Shown here: in pieces, positions 33,927 through 42,048 of the stretch
Layout of the letters: each line of letters opens with the position of its first letter
Position numbering within the stretch: the first letter of the stretch is position 1
Origin: Streptomyces avicenniae
GTDB taxonomy: Bacteria > Actinomycetota > Actinomycetes > Streptomycetales > Streptomycetaceae
DNA length: 64,000 nt
Direction of reading: 5' to 3'
Assembly (NCBI RefSeq): GCF_000719135.1
Contig: NZ_JOEK01000011.1
Coordinates: forward strand, 124,001-188,000
Translations under genes and position numbers: made by a program
The notes under the pieces: model-generated
Databases searched by the model: none
What the model was told of the DNA's origin: nothing
The model's input: only the letters and a program-made list of their open reading frames with translations

Positions 33927-33939
33927 CAGACTCGTCCCC

Positions 33940-34416
33940 ATGCGCGTCTATCTCGGTTCCGACCACGCCGGCTACGAGCTGAAGTCCCACCTCGTCGAGT
34001 GGCTCACTGAGCACGGTCACGAGCCCGTGGACTGCGGTCCCTTCGTCTTCGACGCCGAGGACGACTACCCCCCGTTCTGCCTGCGGGCCGCCGAGGGCAC
34101 CGCCCAGGAGCCCGGCGCGCTCGGCGTCGTCATCGGCGGCTCGGGCAACGGCGAGGCCATCGCCGCCAACAAGGTCGCGGGTGTCCGCTGCGCCCTCGCC
34201 TGGAGCGAGGAGACCGCCCGCCTCGGCCGCGAGCACAACAACGCGAACGTCCTCAGCGTCGGCTCGCGCATGCACACGCAGGAGGAGGCCACGGCGTTCG
34301 TCGCGGCCTTCCTCGACACCCCCTACTCGGGCGCCGCCCGCCACACCCGGCGCATCGCCATGCTGACCGCCTACGAGACGGACGGCACCCTCCCCGCGCT
34401 CCCCGGGCAGGACTGA
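33940..34416 (+). CDS. rpiB: Ribose-5-phosphate isomerase B
   Basis: 158 residues. LGSDHAGYELKSHL at the start, the phosphate loop GGSGNGEAIAANK and HNNANVLSVGSR match the RpiB/LacAB family, which interconverts ribose-5-phosphate and ribulose-5-phosphate in the pentose phosphate pathway. Cytoplasmic, usually a dimer or tetramer. The ATG is 13 bases behind bioY and the glycosylase gene starts 8 bases after its stop. Confidence 0.95.
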   Translation: MRVYLGSDHAGYELKSHLVEWLTEHGHEPVDCGPFVFDAEDDYPPFCLRAAEGTAQEPGALGVVIGGSGNGEAIAANKVAGVRCALAWSEETARLGREHNNANVLSVGSRMHTQEEATAFVAAFLDTPYSGAARHTRRIAMLTAYETDGTLPALPGQD

Positions 34417-34423
34417 CGCGTCG

Positions 34424-35266
34424 ATGCCCGAAGGCCACACCATCCACCGTCTCGCCGCCGATCTCGATGACGTGCTCGGCGGCGGGCGGCCGGTCAGGGC
34501 GGACAGCCCCCAGGGCAGGTTCGCCGACGGCGCCGCCCTCGTGGACGGCAGGCCGCTGACCGCCACCGAGGCGCACGGCAAGCACCTCTTCCTCGGCTGG
34601 TCCCTCGCGCCCTCGGGCGGCGCCGAGGCGACGAGCTGGGTCCACATCCACCTCGGCCTCTACGGCAAGGTCGCCTTCGGCGACGGGCCGCCGCCCCCGC
34701 CGGTCGGCCAGCTCAGGCTGCGCCTGTGGAACGACACCGGCCACGCCGAACTGCGCGGCCCCACCACCTGCACGCTCATCACCGACGCGGAGAAGCGCGC
34801 CGTCGAGGACCGCCTCGGCCCCGACCCGCTGCGCCCCGACGCCGACCCCGAGGCCGCCTGGCGCCGCGTCCACGCCAGCCGCACGTCGATCGCCGCCCTG
34901 CTGATGGACCAGAAGGTCGTCGCGGGCGTCGGCAACGTCTACCGCGCCGAAGTCCTCTTCCGCCACGGCATCGACCCGTACCGCGCGGGCCGCGATCTCA
35001 CCCGGGCGGAATGGGACGCCATCTGGTCGGACCTGGTCACGCTGATGCGGGAGGGCGTGCGGCTCAACCGCATCGACACCGTCCGCCCCGAGCACACCCC
35101 CGAGGCCATGGGCCGCCCGCCGCGCGTGGACGACCACGGCGGCGAGGTCTACGTCTACCGCCGCGCGACGATGCCCTGCCTCGTCTGCGGCACCGAGATC
35201 CGCACCGCGCAACTCGCCGCCAGGAACCTCTTCTGGTGCCCCACCTGCCAGCACACCACCGCCTGA
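34424..35266 (+). CDS. Fpg/Nei-family DNA glycosylase (Nei2 type)
   Basis: 280 residues. MPEGHTIHRL supplies the catalytic Pro2 and Glu3 of the bifunctional base-excision glycosylase-lyases; the middle GNVYRAEVLFRHGI is the helix-two-turn-helix DNA-binding part; and the C-terminal zinc finger is CLVCG...WCPTCQ. It removes oxidised bases and nicks the abasic site. The actinobacterial Nei2/endonuclease VIII group fits best; Fpg is less likely because of the PEGHT start. It follows rpiB by 8 bases. Confidence 0.93.
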   Translation: MPEGHTIHRLAADLDDVLGGGRPVRADSPQGRFADGAALVDGRPLTATEAHGKHLFLGWSLAPSGGAEATSWVHIHLGLYGKVAFGDGPPPPPVGQLRLRLWNDTGHAELRGPTTCTLITDAEKRAVEDRLGPDPLRPDADPEAAWRRVHASRTSIAALLMDQKVVAGVGNVYRAEVLFRHGIDPYRAGRDLTRAEWDAIWSDLVTLMREGVRLNRIDTVRPEHTPEAMGRPPRVDDHGGEVYVYRRATMPCLVCGTEIRTAQLAARNLFWCPTCQHTTA

Positions 35267-35315
35267 CCCCGCGCGCGTCCGCCGTTCCGCCCGCCAGGTG
35301 ACGCATGATGCCCCC

Positions 35316-35579
35316 ATGGCAGCAGCGGCAGCGGCACAGACGCCGCACCACGCTTTCTGGGGCTATCTGGTGTGGGCCGTCCTCTTCGGCGCCCTCTTCG
35401 CCTGGGAGGGCGCCGGACTGCTCCGCCCCACCGACGGCATCCCCACCCTCAGCCAGGCCATCGACGCCGTGACGCGCCACCACATCGGCCGCTGGGCGCT
35501 GTTCGCCCTGTGGCTCTGGGTCGGCTGGCACGCGTTCATCCGCGGCTGGCACTTCCTGCTCCGGGGCCCCGAGGGGTGA
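35316..35579 (+). CDS. Small membrane protein (DUF6186-like)
   Basis: 87 residues from ATG 35316; GTG 35298 would add six. Two hydrophobic segments, FWGYLVWAVLFGALFAWEGAGL and WALFALWLWVGWHAFIRGW, flank a polar loop (RPTDGIPTLSQAIDAVTRHH). The WLWVGWH segment fits small actinobacterial proteins that I recall as DUF6186; that name is tentative. Its stop lies 8 bases before the next small membrane gene, so they are probably a pair. Confidence 0.7.
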   Translation: MAAAAAAQTPHHAFWGYLVWAVLFGALFAWEGAGLLRPTDGIPTLSQAIDAVTRHHIGRWALFALWLWVGWHAFIRGWHFLLRGPEG

Positions 35580-35586
35580 GCGCGCC

Positions 35587-35940
35587 GTGCCGCACCTCCT
35601 CGACCTGACGGTGATGCTGGTCGCCTACCTGCTCACCATGGGCGCGCTCGCCTCCGGCCTGCGCACCCTGCGCGACGACCCCGGCGGCCGTCCCCGCAGC
35701 GGCGGGCGCCGCGCGGGCTGGCCCGGCCTCGTCCGCCAGGTGCTCGTCACGGCCGCAGGGGGATACGTCCTGCTGCTGCTCGTCGTCGCGGGCTACTACG
35801 TCGGAGTGGCCCGCCACGACGGGGACTTCCTCCTCAGCGCCGTGACGGGCGCCGCGTCCCTCGTCGGCGTCGCGCTGCCCCCGCTCCTCGCGGTGAGCGC
35901 GGCGCTGACACGGACACGGACACGGACGCGCGGACGCTGA
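35587..35940 (+). CDS. Small membrane protein
   Basis: 117 residues from GTG 35587. Three hydrophobic stretches: TVMLVAYLLTMGALASG, VLVTAAGGYVLLLLVVAGYYV and ASLVGVALPPLLAVSAAL, with an Arg/Gly-rich loop after the first and a basic Arg-Thr repeat tail. It follows the other small membrane gene by 7 bases. No family is recognised with confidence. The convergent Eis-type gene ends 34 bases further on. Confidence 0.7.
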   Translation: MPHLLDLTVMLVAYLLTMGALASGLRTLRDDPGGRPRSGGRRAGWPGLVRQVLVTAAGGYVLLLLVVAGYYVGVARHDGDFLLSAVTGAASLVGVALPPLLAVSAALTRTRTRTRGR

Positions 35941-35974
35941 TCCCCCCACCGCGCCCGCGCGCCCCACCCCGCCG

Positions 35975-37204
35975 TCAGAAGTTGTGCGGCAGCCAGGGCG
36001 CCACCGGCGAGGAGAACGCCGTCGCCGCAGCCGTCAGCGCACCGGGACGCTCCTCACGCACCTGCCCCGCGCCCGCGAGCGCCGCCAGCGAGGTGCCGCC
36101 CAGGTAGGCCGCGCCCAGCGCCCGCACGTCGAGCGACAGGTCGGCCGCGTCCCGCGTCCGCTCGCACACCGCGCCGCCCGGCCCGCCGCTCAGCCGCCAG
36201 GCGCCGCTGTTCCAAGGGCAGAAGTCGTCCGTCACGTCCAGCACGACATCCACCTCGGACGCGTACGCACGCCCCCCGAGCGCCGCGCCGACGTCCACCG
36301 GGCGCAGATACAGCCGGTCGGCCACCCGCAGCCTGCTGCGCCGCATGTCCGTCACCAGGTGCACCAGCGGATCGTCCACCGGACGGCCCGTCAACTCGAC
36401 CGACGACATCAGGTCGAGTTCCATGAGGAAGCGCAGCATCGCCGCGTAGGCCGCCGGGTCGGCCGCGTCCAGGTCCTTCACCAGGACGACGCCGTCCGGC
36501 ACCGACGCGGCCCAGCGGGCCAGCGTCGCGTAGCGCGCGTACCCGACGAGTTCGCCGTCGCGTTCCGCCAGCAGGCAGCGCCGGGGCGACGCGCCCCCGC
36601 GCGTGGCGCGCGGGTCGAGCAGCACCATCCCTGGCCAGGACGGCTGCCGGGCGATCATGCCGGGACGGCGGGGCACCAGGCGGGCGTAAAGTTCTTCGCA
36701 GCGGTCCACCACCTCGGCGGGGTCGGCGAGGCGGAGCGTCACGTCCTCGGTCCCCGGCGGGAGCCGCAGGCCGGTCCTGGGGACGTCCAGCGTCGCGCTC
36801 AGCGCGTGGGTCGCCACCCCGAAGCCGAAGCGCCCGTAGATCGCGGGTTCCGAGGCGGTCAGCACGGCCAGCGGCTCCCCCGCGTCCCGCGCCGTGTCGA
36901 GCCCCTGACGCATCATCCGCCGCAGAAGTCCCCGCCGCCGGTGCGTGGGGGCCACATGCACCATCGTCACGCCCGCCGCGGCCACCAGCGCGCCCCCGGG
37001 CACCGAGAGCTGGAAGGAAAAGGAACTGAACGAGCCGACGATCCGGTCCTTGTCCCACAGGGCAAGCGACCGATCAATTTCGGTCACTTCTCGCCAGGCG
37101 GCCCGCTCCTCGGACGGCTCACGCCCGCCACCGAACGCCCACTCAAGCGAGCGGTACCAAGACTCCCAATCGGCGGCGTCAAGTCCCCGTAGTTCCGTCG
37201 TCAT
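35975..37204 (-). CDS. Eis-family N-acetyltransferase
   Basis: 409 residues, the Eis length. The N-terminal GNAT region has VTMVHVAPTHRRRGLLRRMM (acetyl-CoA loop) and SEPAIYGRFGFGVAT; a second GNAT-like region and a C-terminal sterol-carrier-like domain follow, and the chain ends in PHNF. In Eis proteins the C-terminal carboxylate of the last Phe acts in catalysis, and a terminal Phe is present here. Such enzymes acetylate aminoglycosides and protein lysines at several positions. ATG 37204; the gene is divergent from the SpoIIE-type phosphatase. Confidence 0.9.
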   Translation of the reverse strand: MTTELRGLDAADWESWYRSLEWAFGGGREPSEERAAWREVTEIDRSLALWDKDRIVGSFSSFSFQLSVPGGALVAAAGVTMVHVAPTHRRRGLLRRMMRQGLDTARDAGEPLAVLTASEPAIYGRFGFGVATHALSATLDVPRTGLRLPPGTEDVTLRLADPAEVVDRCEELYARLVPRRPGMIARQPSWPGMVLLDPRATRGGASPRRCLLAERDGELVGYARYATLARWAASVPDGVVLVKDLDAADPAAYAAMLRFLMELDLMSSVELTGRPVDDPLVHLVTDMRRSRLRVADRLYLRPVDVGAALGGRAYASEVDVVLDVTDDFCPWNSGAWRLSGGPGGAVCERTRDAADLSLDVRALGAAYLGGTSLAALAGAGQVREERPGALTAAATAFSSPVAPWLPHNF

Positions 37205-37331
37205 GGCGCCATACCTAACAGAGGGCACCGGCGAACGCGACGGATTATCCGTACCCGTACCACGCCAGATCTCCACGGAATCGCCCCAAAGGTTCGACGC
37301 GCGGCCGAACGGGTGGCTAAGGTCCCTGGTC

Positions 37332-38486
37332 ATGGCACGCGGCAGCAGGACACGGCCCCGACGCGCACGGGCACCCCGCGCGCACAAGGCTGCGCACCGC
37401 CTGCGCACGACCGTGCGCCGCGTCGCCGTCGATTGGTTCCGCGGCAGCGGCTCCGACCGCCTCGCCCTCGCCGCGCTCCTCCTCCTCGTGCCCCTTCTCG
37501 GCGGCGCCACCGTCGCCTGGCCCGAATGGTGCCCGCCGGAGTCCCTCGTCCTGCCGCTCGTCGCGGGCGGCCTCCTGCTGCGCCCCGCCAGCCTCCTCGG
37601 CCTCTACGCCGTCGTCGCCACGGCGCTGGTGCTGGAGACGGCCCTCATCGAGACCGAACGGCGCATGCCCGACCCGGTGACGCCCGGCAGCATCCTCGTC
37701 GTCGCCGCCGTCGCCCTGACCGGCCTGCTGATCGCGCAGTTCCGCAGCCGCGTCGGCGTCCCCTGGCGGCGCGGCGGCACCATGCTGTTCGACCTGCGCG
37801 AGCGCATCAGGACGCAGAGCGCCCTGCCCGCGCTCCCCGACGGCTGGCACCGCGAGATGTCGCTGCGCCCGGCGGGCGGCCAGTCGTTCTCCGGCGACTT
37901 CGTCGTCGCCACGCGCACCGGCCCGGGGCGGCACGTCCTCGAAGTGGTGCTGGCCGACGTCTCGGGCAAGGGCATGGACGCCGCCTCCCGCTCCCTGCTG
38001 CTGTCCGGCGCGTTCGGCGGACTCCTGGGCTCCCTGCCGCCGCACGCGTTCCTGCCCGCCGCCAACGGCTATCTCCTGCGCCAGAGCTGGGACGAGGGCT
38101 TCGCCACCGCCGTGCACCTCGTCCTCGACCTGGAGAGCGGCGACTACGAACTGCTCTCCGCGGGACACCTCCCCGGCGTCCAGCTCAGCGCGGGCACCGG
38201 CCGCTGGCAGGAGATCGCCGCCGAGGGGCCGCTCCTCGGCGTCTGGGACGAGGCCGAGTTCCACCCGGCCAAGGGCACGCTGCGGCGCGGCGACGTGCTG
38301 ATGCTCTTCACCGACGGCCTGGTGGAGCGGCCGGGACGCGACCTGAGCGAGGGCATCGACCGCCTCACCGGCGAGGCGGACCGCTATGTCGCCACCGGCT
38401 TCCGGGGCGCGGCCTGGCACCTCGTCGAGGCCGTCGCGCGCGATGTGAACGACGACCGGGCGCTGTTGCTCATCGGCCGGGAGTGA
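37332..38486 (+). CDS. Membrane SpoIIE/RsbU-type protein phosphatase
   Basis: 384 residues. A basic N-terminus (RTRPRRARAPR), then about four membrane segments between 45 and 135 (LALAALLLLVPLLGGATV, LVLPLVAGGLLL, SLLGLYAVVATALVLE, SILVVAAVALTGLLIAQF). The C-terminal PP2C-like domain has SGDFVVATR, DVSGKGMDA, GHLPG, LFTDGLVERPG and DDRALLLI. Such enzymes dephosphorylate anti-sigma-factor antagonists in Streptomyces, but no antagonist or anti-sigma gene is next to this one. ATG 37332 is used; the open frame extends further upstream over the Eis gene without support. Confidence 0.9.
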   Translation: MARGSRTRPRRARAPRAHKAAHRLRTTVRRVAVDWFRGSGSDRLALAALLLLVPLLGGATVAWPEWCPPESLVLPLVAGGLLLRPASLLGLYAVVATALVLETALIETERRMPDPVTPGSILVVAAVALTGLLIAQFRSRVGVPWRRGGTMLFDLRERIRTQSALPALPDGWHREMSLRPAGGQSFSGDFVVATRTGPGRHVLEVVLADVSGKGMDAASRSLLLSGAFGGLLGSLPPHAFLPAANGYLLRQSWDEGFATAVHLVLDLESGDYELLSAGHLPGVQLSAGTGRWQEIAAEGPLLGVWDEAEFHPAKGTLRRGDVLMLFTDGLVERPGRDLSEGIDRLTGEADRYVATGFRGAAWHLVEAVARDVNDDRALLLIGRE

Positions 38487-38649
38487 TCACCCGGCGGGGC
38501 GGCCTTGCGCGCCGTGCCCCGCCGGGCCGACTGGCCGCCCTGAGCAGCGCCGATGACGGCGCGGTCCCGGCCGCGCTGTCGGCCGATCGGCGGTGCGGCG
38601 CACGTCCCGGCGGATGCGGACGGCCCCCGGCTGGCCTTGGCTCGAAGGC

Positions 38650-39561
38650 ATGAGCCCACTCCCGGCACGGCGCCCCGCGCCGTTCCCCCCGCGACGGTCA
38701 CCCTCCTCCGCCCGCCTGACCCGCAAGGTCGTCGGCGGCACCCTCGCCGGGGCGCTCGTCATAGCGGGCCCCTGGGCGCTCGCCGGGGGTGACGGCGAGG
38801 ACGACGGCCGGTCGCCCGCCGAGGCCGCCGCGTCCGGCGCGGTCGAGGACGGCGTACCGCGCGACGTGTCGTACGCCTCGTCCACCCGGCCCGACGCGCC
38901 GCCACCGGCCGGACTCCCGTTCGGGACGGGCGGGTTCGCGCGGCCGGAGCCGCAGGACGCGCTCGCGTCCCTCGACGCGTCGGGGCTCCTCGAACCGTTC
39001 GAGGCCCTGGAGTTCCTGGAGAGCCTCGACCCTCCGCACCACCTCGAAGCGCTCGGCTCCCACCACCACGCCGAGCGCGCCGCCCCCGCGGACCCACGCG
39101 ACCGCCGCGCGCAGCGCCCGTACGGACGCCGCGGCTGGGACGAACTCTCCGCCGAGGGCTGGACGGCCCCCGTCAGCGGCCACCCGATCTCCGCCTCCTA
39201 CGGCAGGCCGGGCGACTGGGCCGCCGGCTACCACACCGGCGTGGACTTCGCGACGCCCGTCGGCACCACCGTCCGCTCCGTCGGCCCGGGGACCGTCGTC
39301 ACGGCCGCCTGGTCGGGTGACTACGGCAACCTCGTCGTCGTCCGTATGGAGGACGACCACTACACGCTCTACGCCCACCTGTCGGAGATCGACGTCCGGG
39401 TCGGCGAGGACGTGACGGGCGGCACCACCGTCGGCGCCTCGGGCAACACCGGGAACAGCACCGGTCCCCACCTCCACTTCGAGGTGAGGACCGGCGAGGA
39501 CTACGGGACGGACGTGGACCCGCTGGAGTACCTGGCGGGCCACGGCGTGACGCTCGACTGA
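38650..39561 (+). CDS. M23-family peptidase (LytM domain), membrane-attached or secreted
   Basis: 303 residues. An N-terminal hydrophobic segment (VVGGTLAGALVIAGPWALAGG) probably anchors or exports it; a linker with SLDASGLLEPFEALEFLESL and a His/Ala-rich stretch follows; the C-terminal LytM domain has HTGVDFATPVG (His and Asp zinc ligands) and GPHLHFEVR (the HLH pair). It would cut peptidoglycan cross-bridges or bind the wall. ATG 38650; the stop TGA abuts the stop of the convergent acyltransferase gene. Confidence 0.9.
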   Translation: MSPLPARRPAPFPPRRSPSSARLTRKVVGGTLAGALVIAGPWALAGGDGEDDGRSPAEAAASGAVEDGVPRDVSYASSTRPDAPPPAGLPFGTGGFARPEPQDALASLDASGLLEPFEALEFLESLDPPHHLEALGSHHHAERAAPADPRDRRAQRPYGRRGWDELSAEGWTAPVSGHPISASYGRPGDWAAGYHTGVDFATPVGTTVRSVGPGTVVTAAWSGDYGNLVVVRMEDDHYTLYAHLSEIDVRVGEDVTGGTTVGASGNTGNSTGPHLHFEVRTGEDYGTDVDPLEYLAGHGVTLD

Positions 39562-40824
39562 TCAGCCCCCGGCGCTCACCGGGCGCTGGCCGCCGTCGGC
39601 GGCGGACGCCTCACCCGGCGACCGGGCGGGCGGGTCCGCGCGGACCACCGCGCCGCCCGGCCCGCCCCGGTCGCCCAGGGGACCGTCGCCCACCGCCCGG
39701 TCGCCGCCGGACAGGACGGGCTGCGGCTTCCTGAACGCCCAGTCCATCGACGGCTCGACCAGGGGCCTGAACGCCCTGCGCACCGGGGCCGTGCACAGCG
39801 CCGTCACGACGACGGCGCCGATCGCCGTCACCGCCACGCGCCCGGCGGGGGAGCCGACCCAGCCGACGTCGTACCAGTCCCACCAGCGCGACGCCTTGAT
39901 GACGAAGCCGTGCAGCAGGTAGCCGTAGACGGTGCCCGCGCCGAGCGTGGTGTACCAGGTGCGCCGGGTGGGGACCAGCGCGAGGAACGCCACGGTGAGC
40001 AGCAGCCCGCAGCCGAAGAGCGCCAGCGTCATGACGGGCCCGACCCAGCCGGGTTCGCCCATCTCCTGCGCGGAGTTGGTGCGGTAGAGCCAGCTCTGGT
40101 CCAGGCGCCCGACGGACCAGTAGGCGACGGCGAGCGCGACGAGGAGCACCGGCACGGCCAGGGCCCGCACCTCCGTGCGCCTCATCCAGGTGAAGTGCTC
40201 GCGGCGCATCATCGTGCCGAGCACGAAGAACGGGAGGAACTGGAGGACGCGCTGGATGTTGAGGTCGTTGCCGAAGTGGGGGGACATCGACGCGATGGCC
40301 GCGACGGCCAGCGCGATCGGCAGGGGGTGGCGCACGAGGCGCCAGATCGGCGCCGTCAGTCGCCAGAGGAACAGGGCGACCAGGAACCAGGTCACGTAGT
40401 AGGGGTCGAGGAGACTCAGCGGGAGGTCGGGGTCGTCACCGCCCCAGCCTGCCCTGGCGAACAGGATGTACAGCACCTCGAAGACGAGGTACGGCACCCC
40501 GACGCCGGTGATCAGCCGCTTCAGCTGGTCGGGACGGGCGGTGAAGCTGCGCGAGAAGTATCCGGCGATGAGGATGAAGGCCGGCATGTGGAACGTGAAG
40601 ACGAACGCGTAGAGGGCCGAGGCCGCGCGCGAGTCGTCGCGCAGCGGGGTCCAGGCGTGACTGACGGCCACGAGGACGATGGCCAGGTACTTCGCGTTGT
40701 CGAAGAAGGGATCGCGCTCCTTGCGCCCGGTCCGTGCACCGTCGTCCGCGACAGCAGGTGGGGGGTCGGCCGCGGGCGCCGTGGGGGCGGGCGGCGACGC
40801 TTGTTGATTACGGACGTGCAACAT
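39562..40824 (-). CDS. Membrane acyltransferase (acyltransferase 3 family)
   Basis: 420 residues with about ten membrane segments. The N-terminal cytoplasmic 45 residues are Pro/Ala-rich; RDPFFDNAKYLAIVLVAVSHAW begins the first helix with the His expected of acyltransferase 3 proteins; TFHMPAFILIAGYFSR follows. Family members move acyl groups onto sugars or cell-wall glycans across the membrane. The C-terminal 60 residues are a Gly/Pro-rich tail outside the fold. ATG 40824 is used, with TATCGT seven bases ahead, which fits leaderless transcription; longer starts are possible. Confidence 0.88.
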   Translation of the reverse strand: MLHVRNQQASPPAPTAPAADPPPAVADDGARTGRKERDPFFDNAKYLAIVLVAVSHAWTPLRDDSRAASALYAFVFTFHMPAFILIAGYFSRSFTARPDQLKRLITGVGVPYLVFEVLYILFARAGWGGDDPDLPLSLLDPYYVTWFLVALFLWRLTAPIWRLVRHPLPIALAVAAIASMSPHFGNDLNIQRVLQFLPFFVLGTMMRREHFTWMRRTEVRALAVPVLLVALAVAYWSVGRLDQSWLYRTNSAQEMGEPGWVGPVMTLALFGCGLLLTVAFLALVPTRRTWYTTLGAGTVYGYLLHGFVIKASRWWDWYDVGWVGSPAGRVAVTAIGAVVVTALCTAPVRRAFRPLVEPSMDWAFRKPQPVLSGGDRAVGDGPLGDRGGPGGAVVRADPPARSPGEASAADGGQRPVSAGG

Positions 40825-41309
40825 TGTCCGCACGATAGCGGCTCGCGCGGCATTCGTACATTCCGCGTCGGGCGGTGTGGCGATTCCCATGGAGATTTCG
40901 GTGACGATTCGCGACCGGCCTGTGCAATCCGGCGGCACGATGACCGTTATGGGATGGTTCGCCCCTGAAGAAGAAGGAGTAAAAGGGGCGTAACGGTGGC
41001 GTCCTGCAAGGGGGTTGACGCGCGGGTGTTCCCCTGGGAAATCCGGCTCGGAAGGCCCCGGAGGCGAATTGGTCAGCCTCTCCGGATGCCCGGGAAATCA
41101 CCCCTCATGCACGGGCCCCGTTTAACGGAACGGTAACGCGCTCCCCGGCGGCCCCGACGGTGCGCAGGTGGCCGGACAGTGGTGGACGGAGCGTCACCGC
41201 TCTCCACCTGGGGCGTAGTTGATGGCACGATGGTTCCTGCGAGGCCGCGGCGGTCGTGGTCAAGCTGTTGACGGAGCAGAGGCGAACCTTCCGTAAGGTG
41301 TGATCAGTT
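40825..41309. other. Intergenic region between the acyltransferase and a small membrane gene
   Basis: 485 bases. The left edge holds TATCGT on the minus strand (40832-40837), seven bases before the acyltransferase ATG. The right edge holds TTGACG (41268-41273) and TAAGGT (41294-41299) ahead of the small membrane gene, though the 20-base gap is long. Between them is a purine-rich run at about 40964-40987 and a 46-codon open frame from 40996 with poor codon use. No other gene is supported. Confidence 0.5.
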
Positions 41310-41531
41310 GTGGTTATCTCGTTCTCTCTGGCCCTCCTGTTCGGGGTGATCTTGTTCTTCATGATCAGGAGCGGGTCCATGAAGTGGGGCCCGGCCATCG
41401 TGGCCATCCTCTTCGGCTTCTCCCTCGCCTCCACGGGCGCCGCCGACCCCATAAACAACTTCCTTGAGTCGATCACCGACGGCGTCAACTCCGTGGACGA
41501 CTCCATCAACAGCTCGTCGGGCGGCGAGTGA
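41310..41531 (+). CDS. Small two-segment membrane protein
   Basis: 73 residues. Two hydrophobic segments, ISFSLALLFGVILFFMI and WGPAIVAILFGFSLASTG, are joined by a short polar loop (RSGSMK); the C-terminal 25 residues (PINNFLESITDGVNSVDDS) are polar with an amphipathic character. GTG 41310 has a weak AAGG upstream, and the -10-like TAAGGT lies only 10 bases ahead, so the leader may be very short. Ordinary codon use and a terminator directly behind support it as real. Function unknown. Confidence 0.75.
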   Translation: MVISFSLALLFGVILFFMIRSGSMKWGPAIVAILFGFSLASTGAADPINNFLESITDGVNSVDDSINSSSGGE

Positions 41532-41549
41532 CCGGCCGGGCGCACGCGA

Positions 41550-41581
41550 GAGGCCCGGCCCCCGAGGGGGAGCCGGGCCTC
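41550..41581. terminator. Bidirectional terminator
   Basis: GAGGCCCGGC pairs perfectly with GCCGGGCCTC, and the loop contains a further CCCC/GGGG pair. It can end the small membrane gene on the plus strand and the tRNA-Gly on the minus strand. Confidence 0.8.
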
Positions 41582-41587
41582 GTGAAG

Positions 41588-41658
41588 AGCGGGCGACGGG
41601 AATCGAACCCGCGTAGCTGGTTTGGAAGACCAGGGCTCTACCATTGAGCTACGCCCGC
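41588..41658 (-). tRNA. tRNA-Gly, anticodon TCC
   Basis: 71 bases on the minus strand. Acceptor stem GCGGGCG / CGCCCGC, D stem GCTC / GAGC, anticodon stem CTGGT / ACCAG around CTTCCAA (anticodon TCC), T stem GCGGG / CCCGT with TTCGATT loop, discriminator T. The 3-prime CCA is not encoded. Confidence 0.95.
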
Positions 41659-41844
41659 CGGGCGCCGGGGACCGTGACGGTCCATCGGCCGGTCGTGCCG
41701 ACCGGGTACGGCGCGATGCGTATCGTACCAGCGCCGCCCGCCGAGGCGGCGCGGGCCGCCCTCCCGCCCAGGTCGCCGGCCGACGCCCCGGGGAAACCGG
41801 ACCGCGCGCGGCCCTGTACGCTACGTGTCGCATCGTGAGCCGGA

Positions 41845-41921
41845 CGGGGTGTGGCGCAGCTTGGTAGCGCGTCCGCTTTGGGAGCGGAAGGCCGTCGGTT
41901 CGAATCCGGCCACCCCGACCA
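41845..41921 (+). tRNA. tRNA-Pro, anticodon TGG
   Basis: Acceptor stem CGGGGTG / CACCCCG, D stem GCGC / GCGC, anticodon stem TCCGC / GCGGA around TTTGGGA (anticodon TGG), T stem GTCGG / CCGGC with TTCGAAT loop, discriminator A and encoded CCA. It lies 127 bases ahead of trigger factor, on the same strand. Confidence 0.95.
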
Positions 41922-42048
41922 CGTACTATGAGTAGCCTGCCTGCGCGCCTGTGGTGTGTCCGCATACGGGGCGCCATCGGCGCCTCCCGGAGCCTCCAAG
42001 GGCCTCCAGGGAGTGCTTCCCCTGACGTCAGCCCCAAGGAGACCGACC

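Noticed and set aside
36945..37331. Longer N-terminus for the SpoIIE-type phosphatase
   Set aside because: It overlaps the divergent Eis gene antisense and has no ribosome site; ATG 37332 begins a normal basic N-terminus.
40996..41139. 46-codon open frame from GTG 40996
   Set aside because: Codon use does not follow the strong third-position GC bias and the product has no recognisable pattern.
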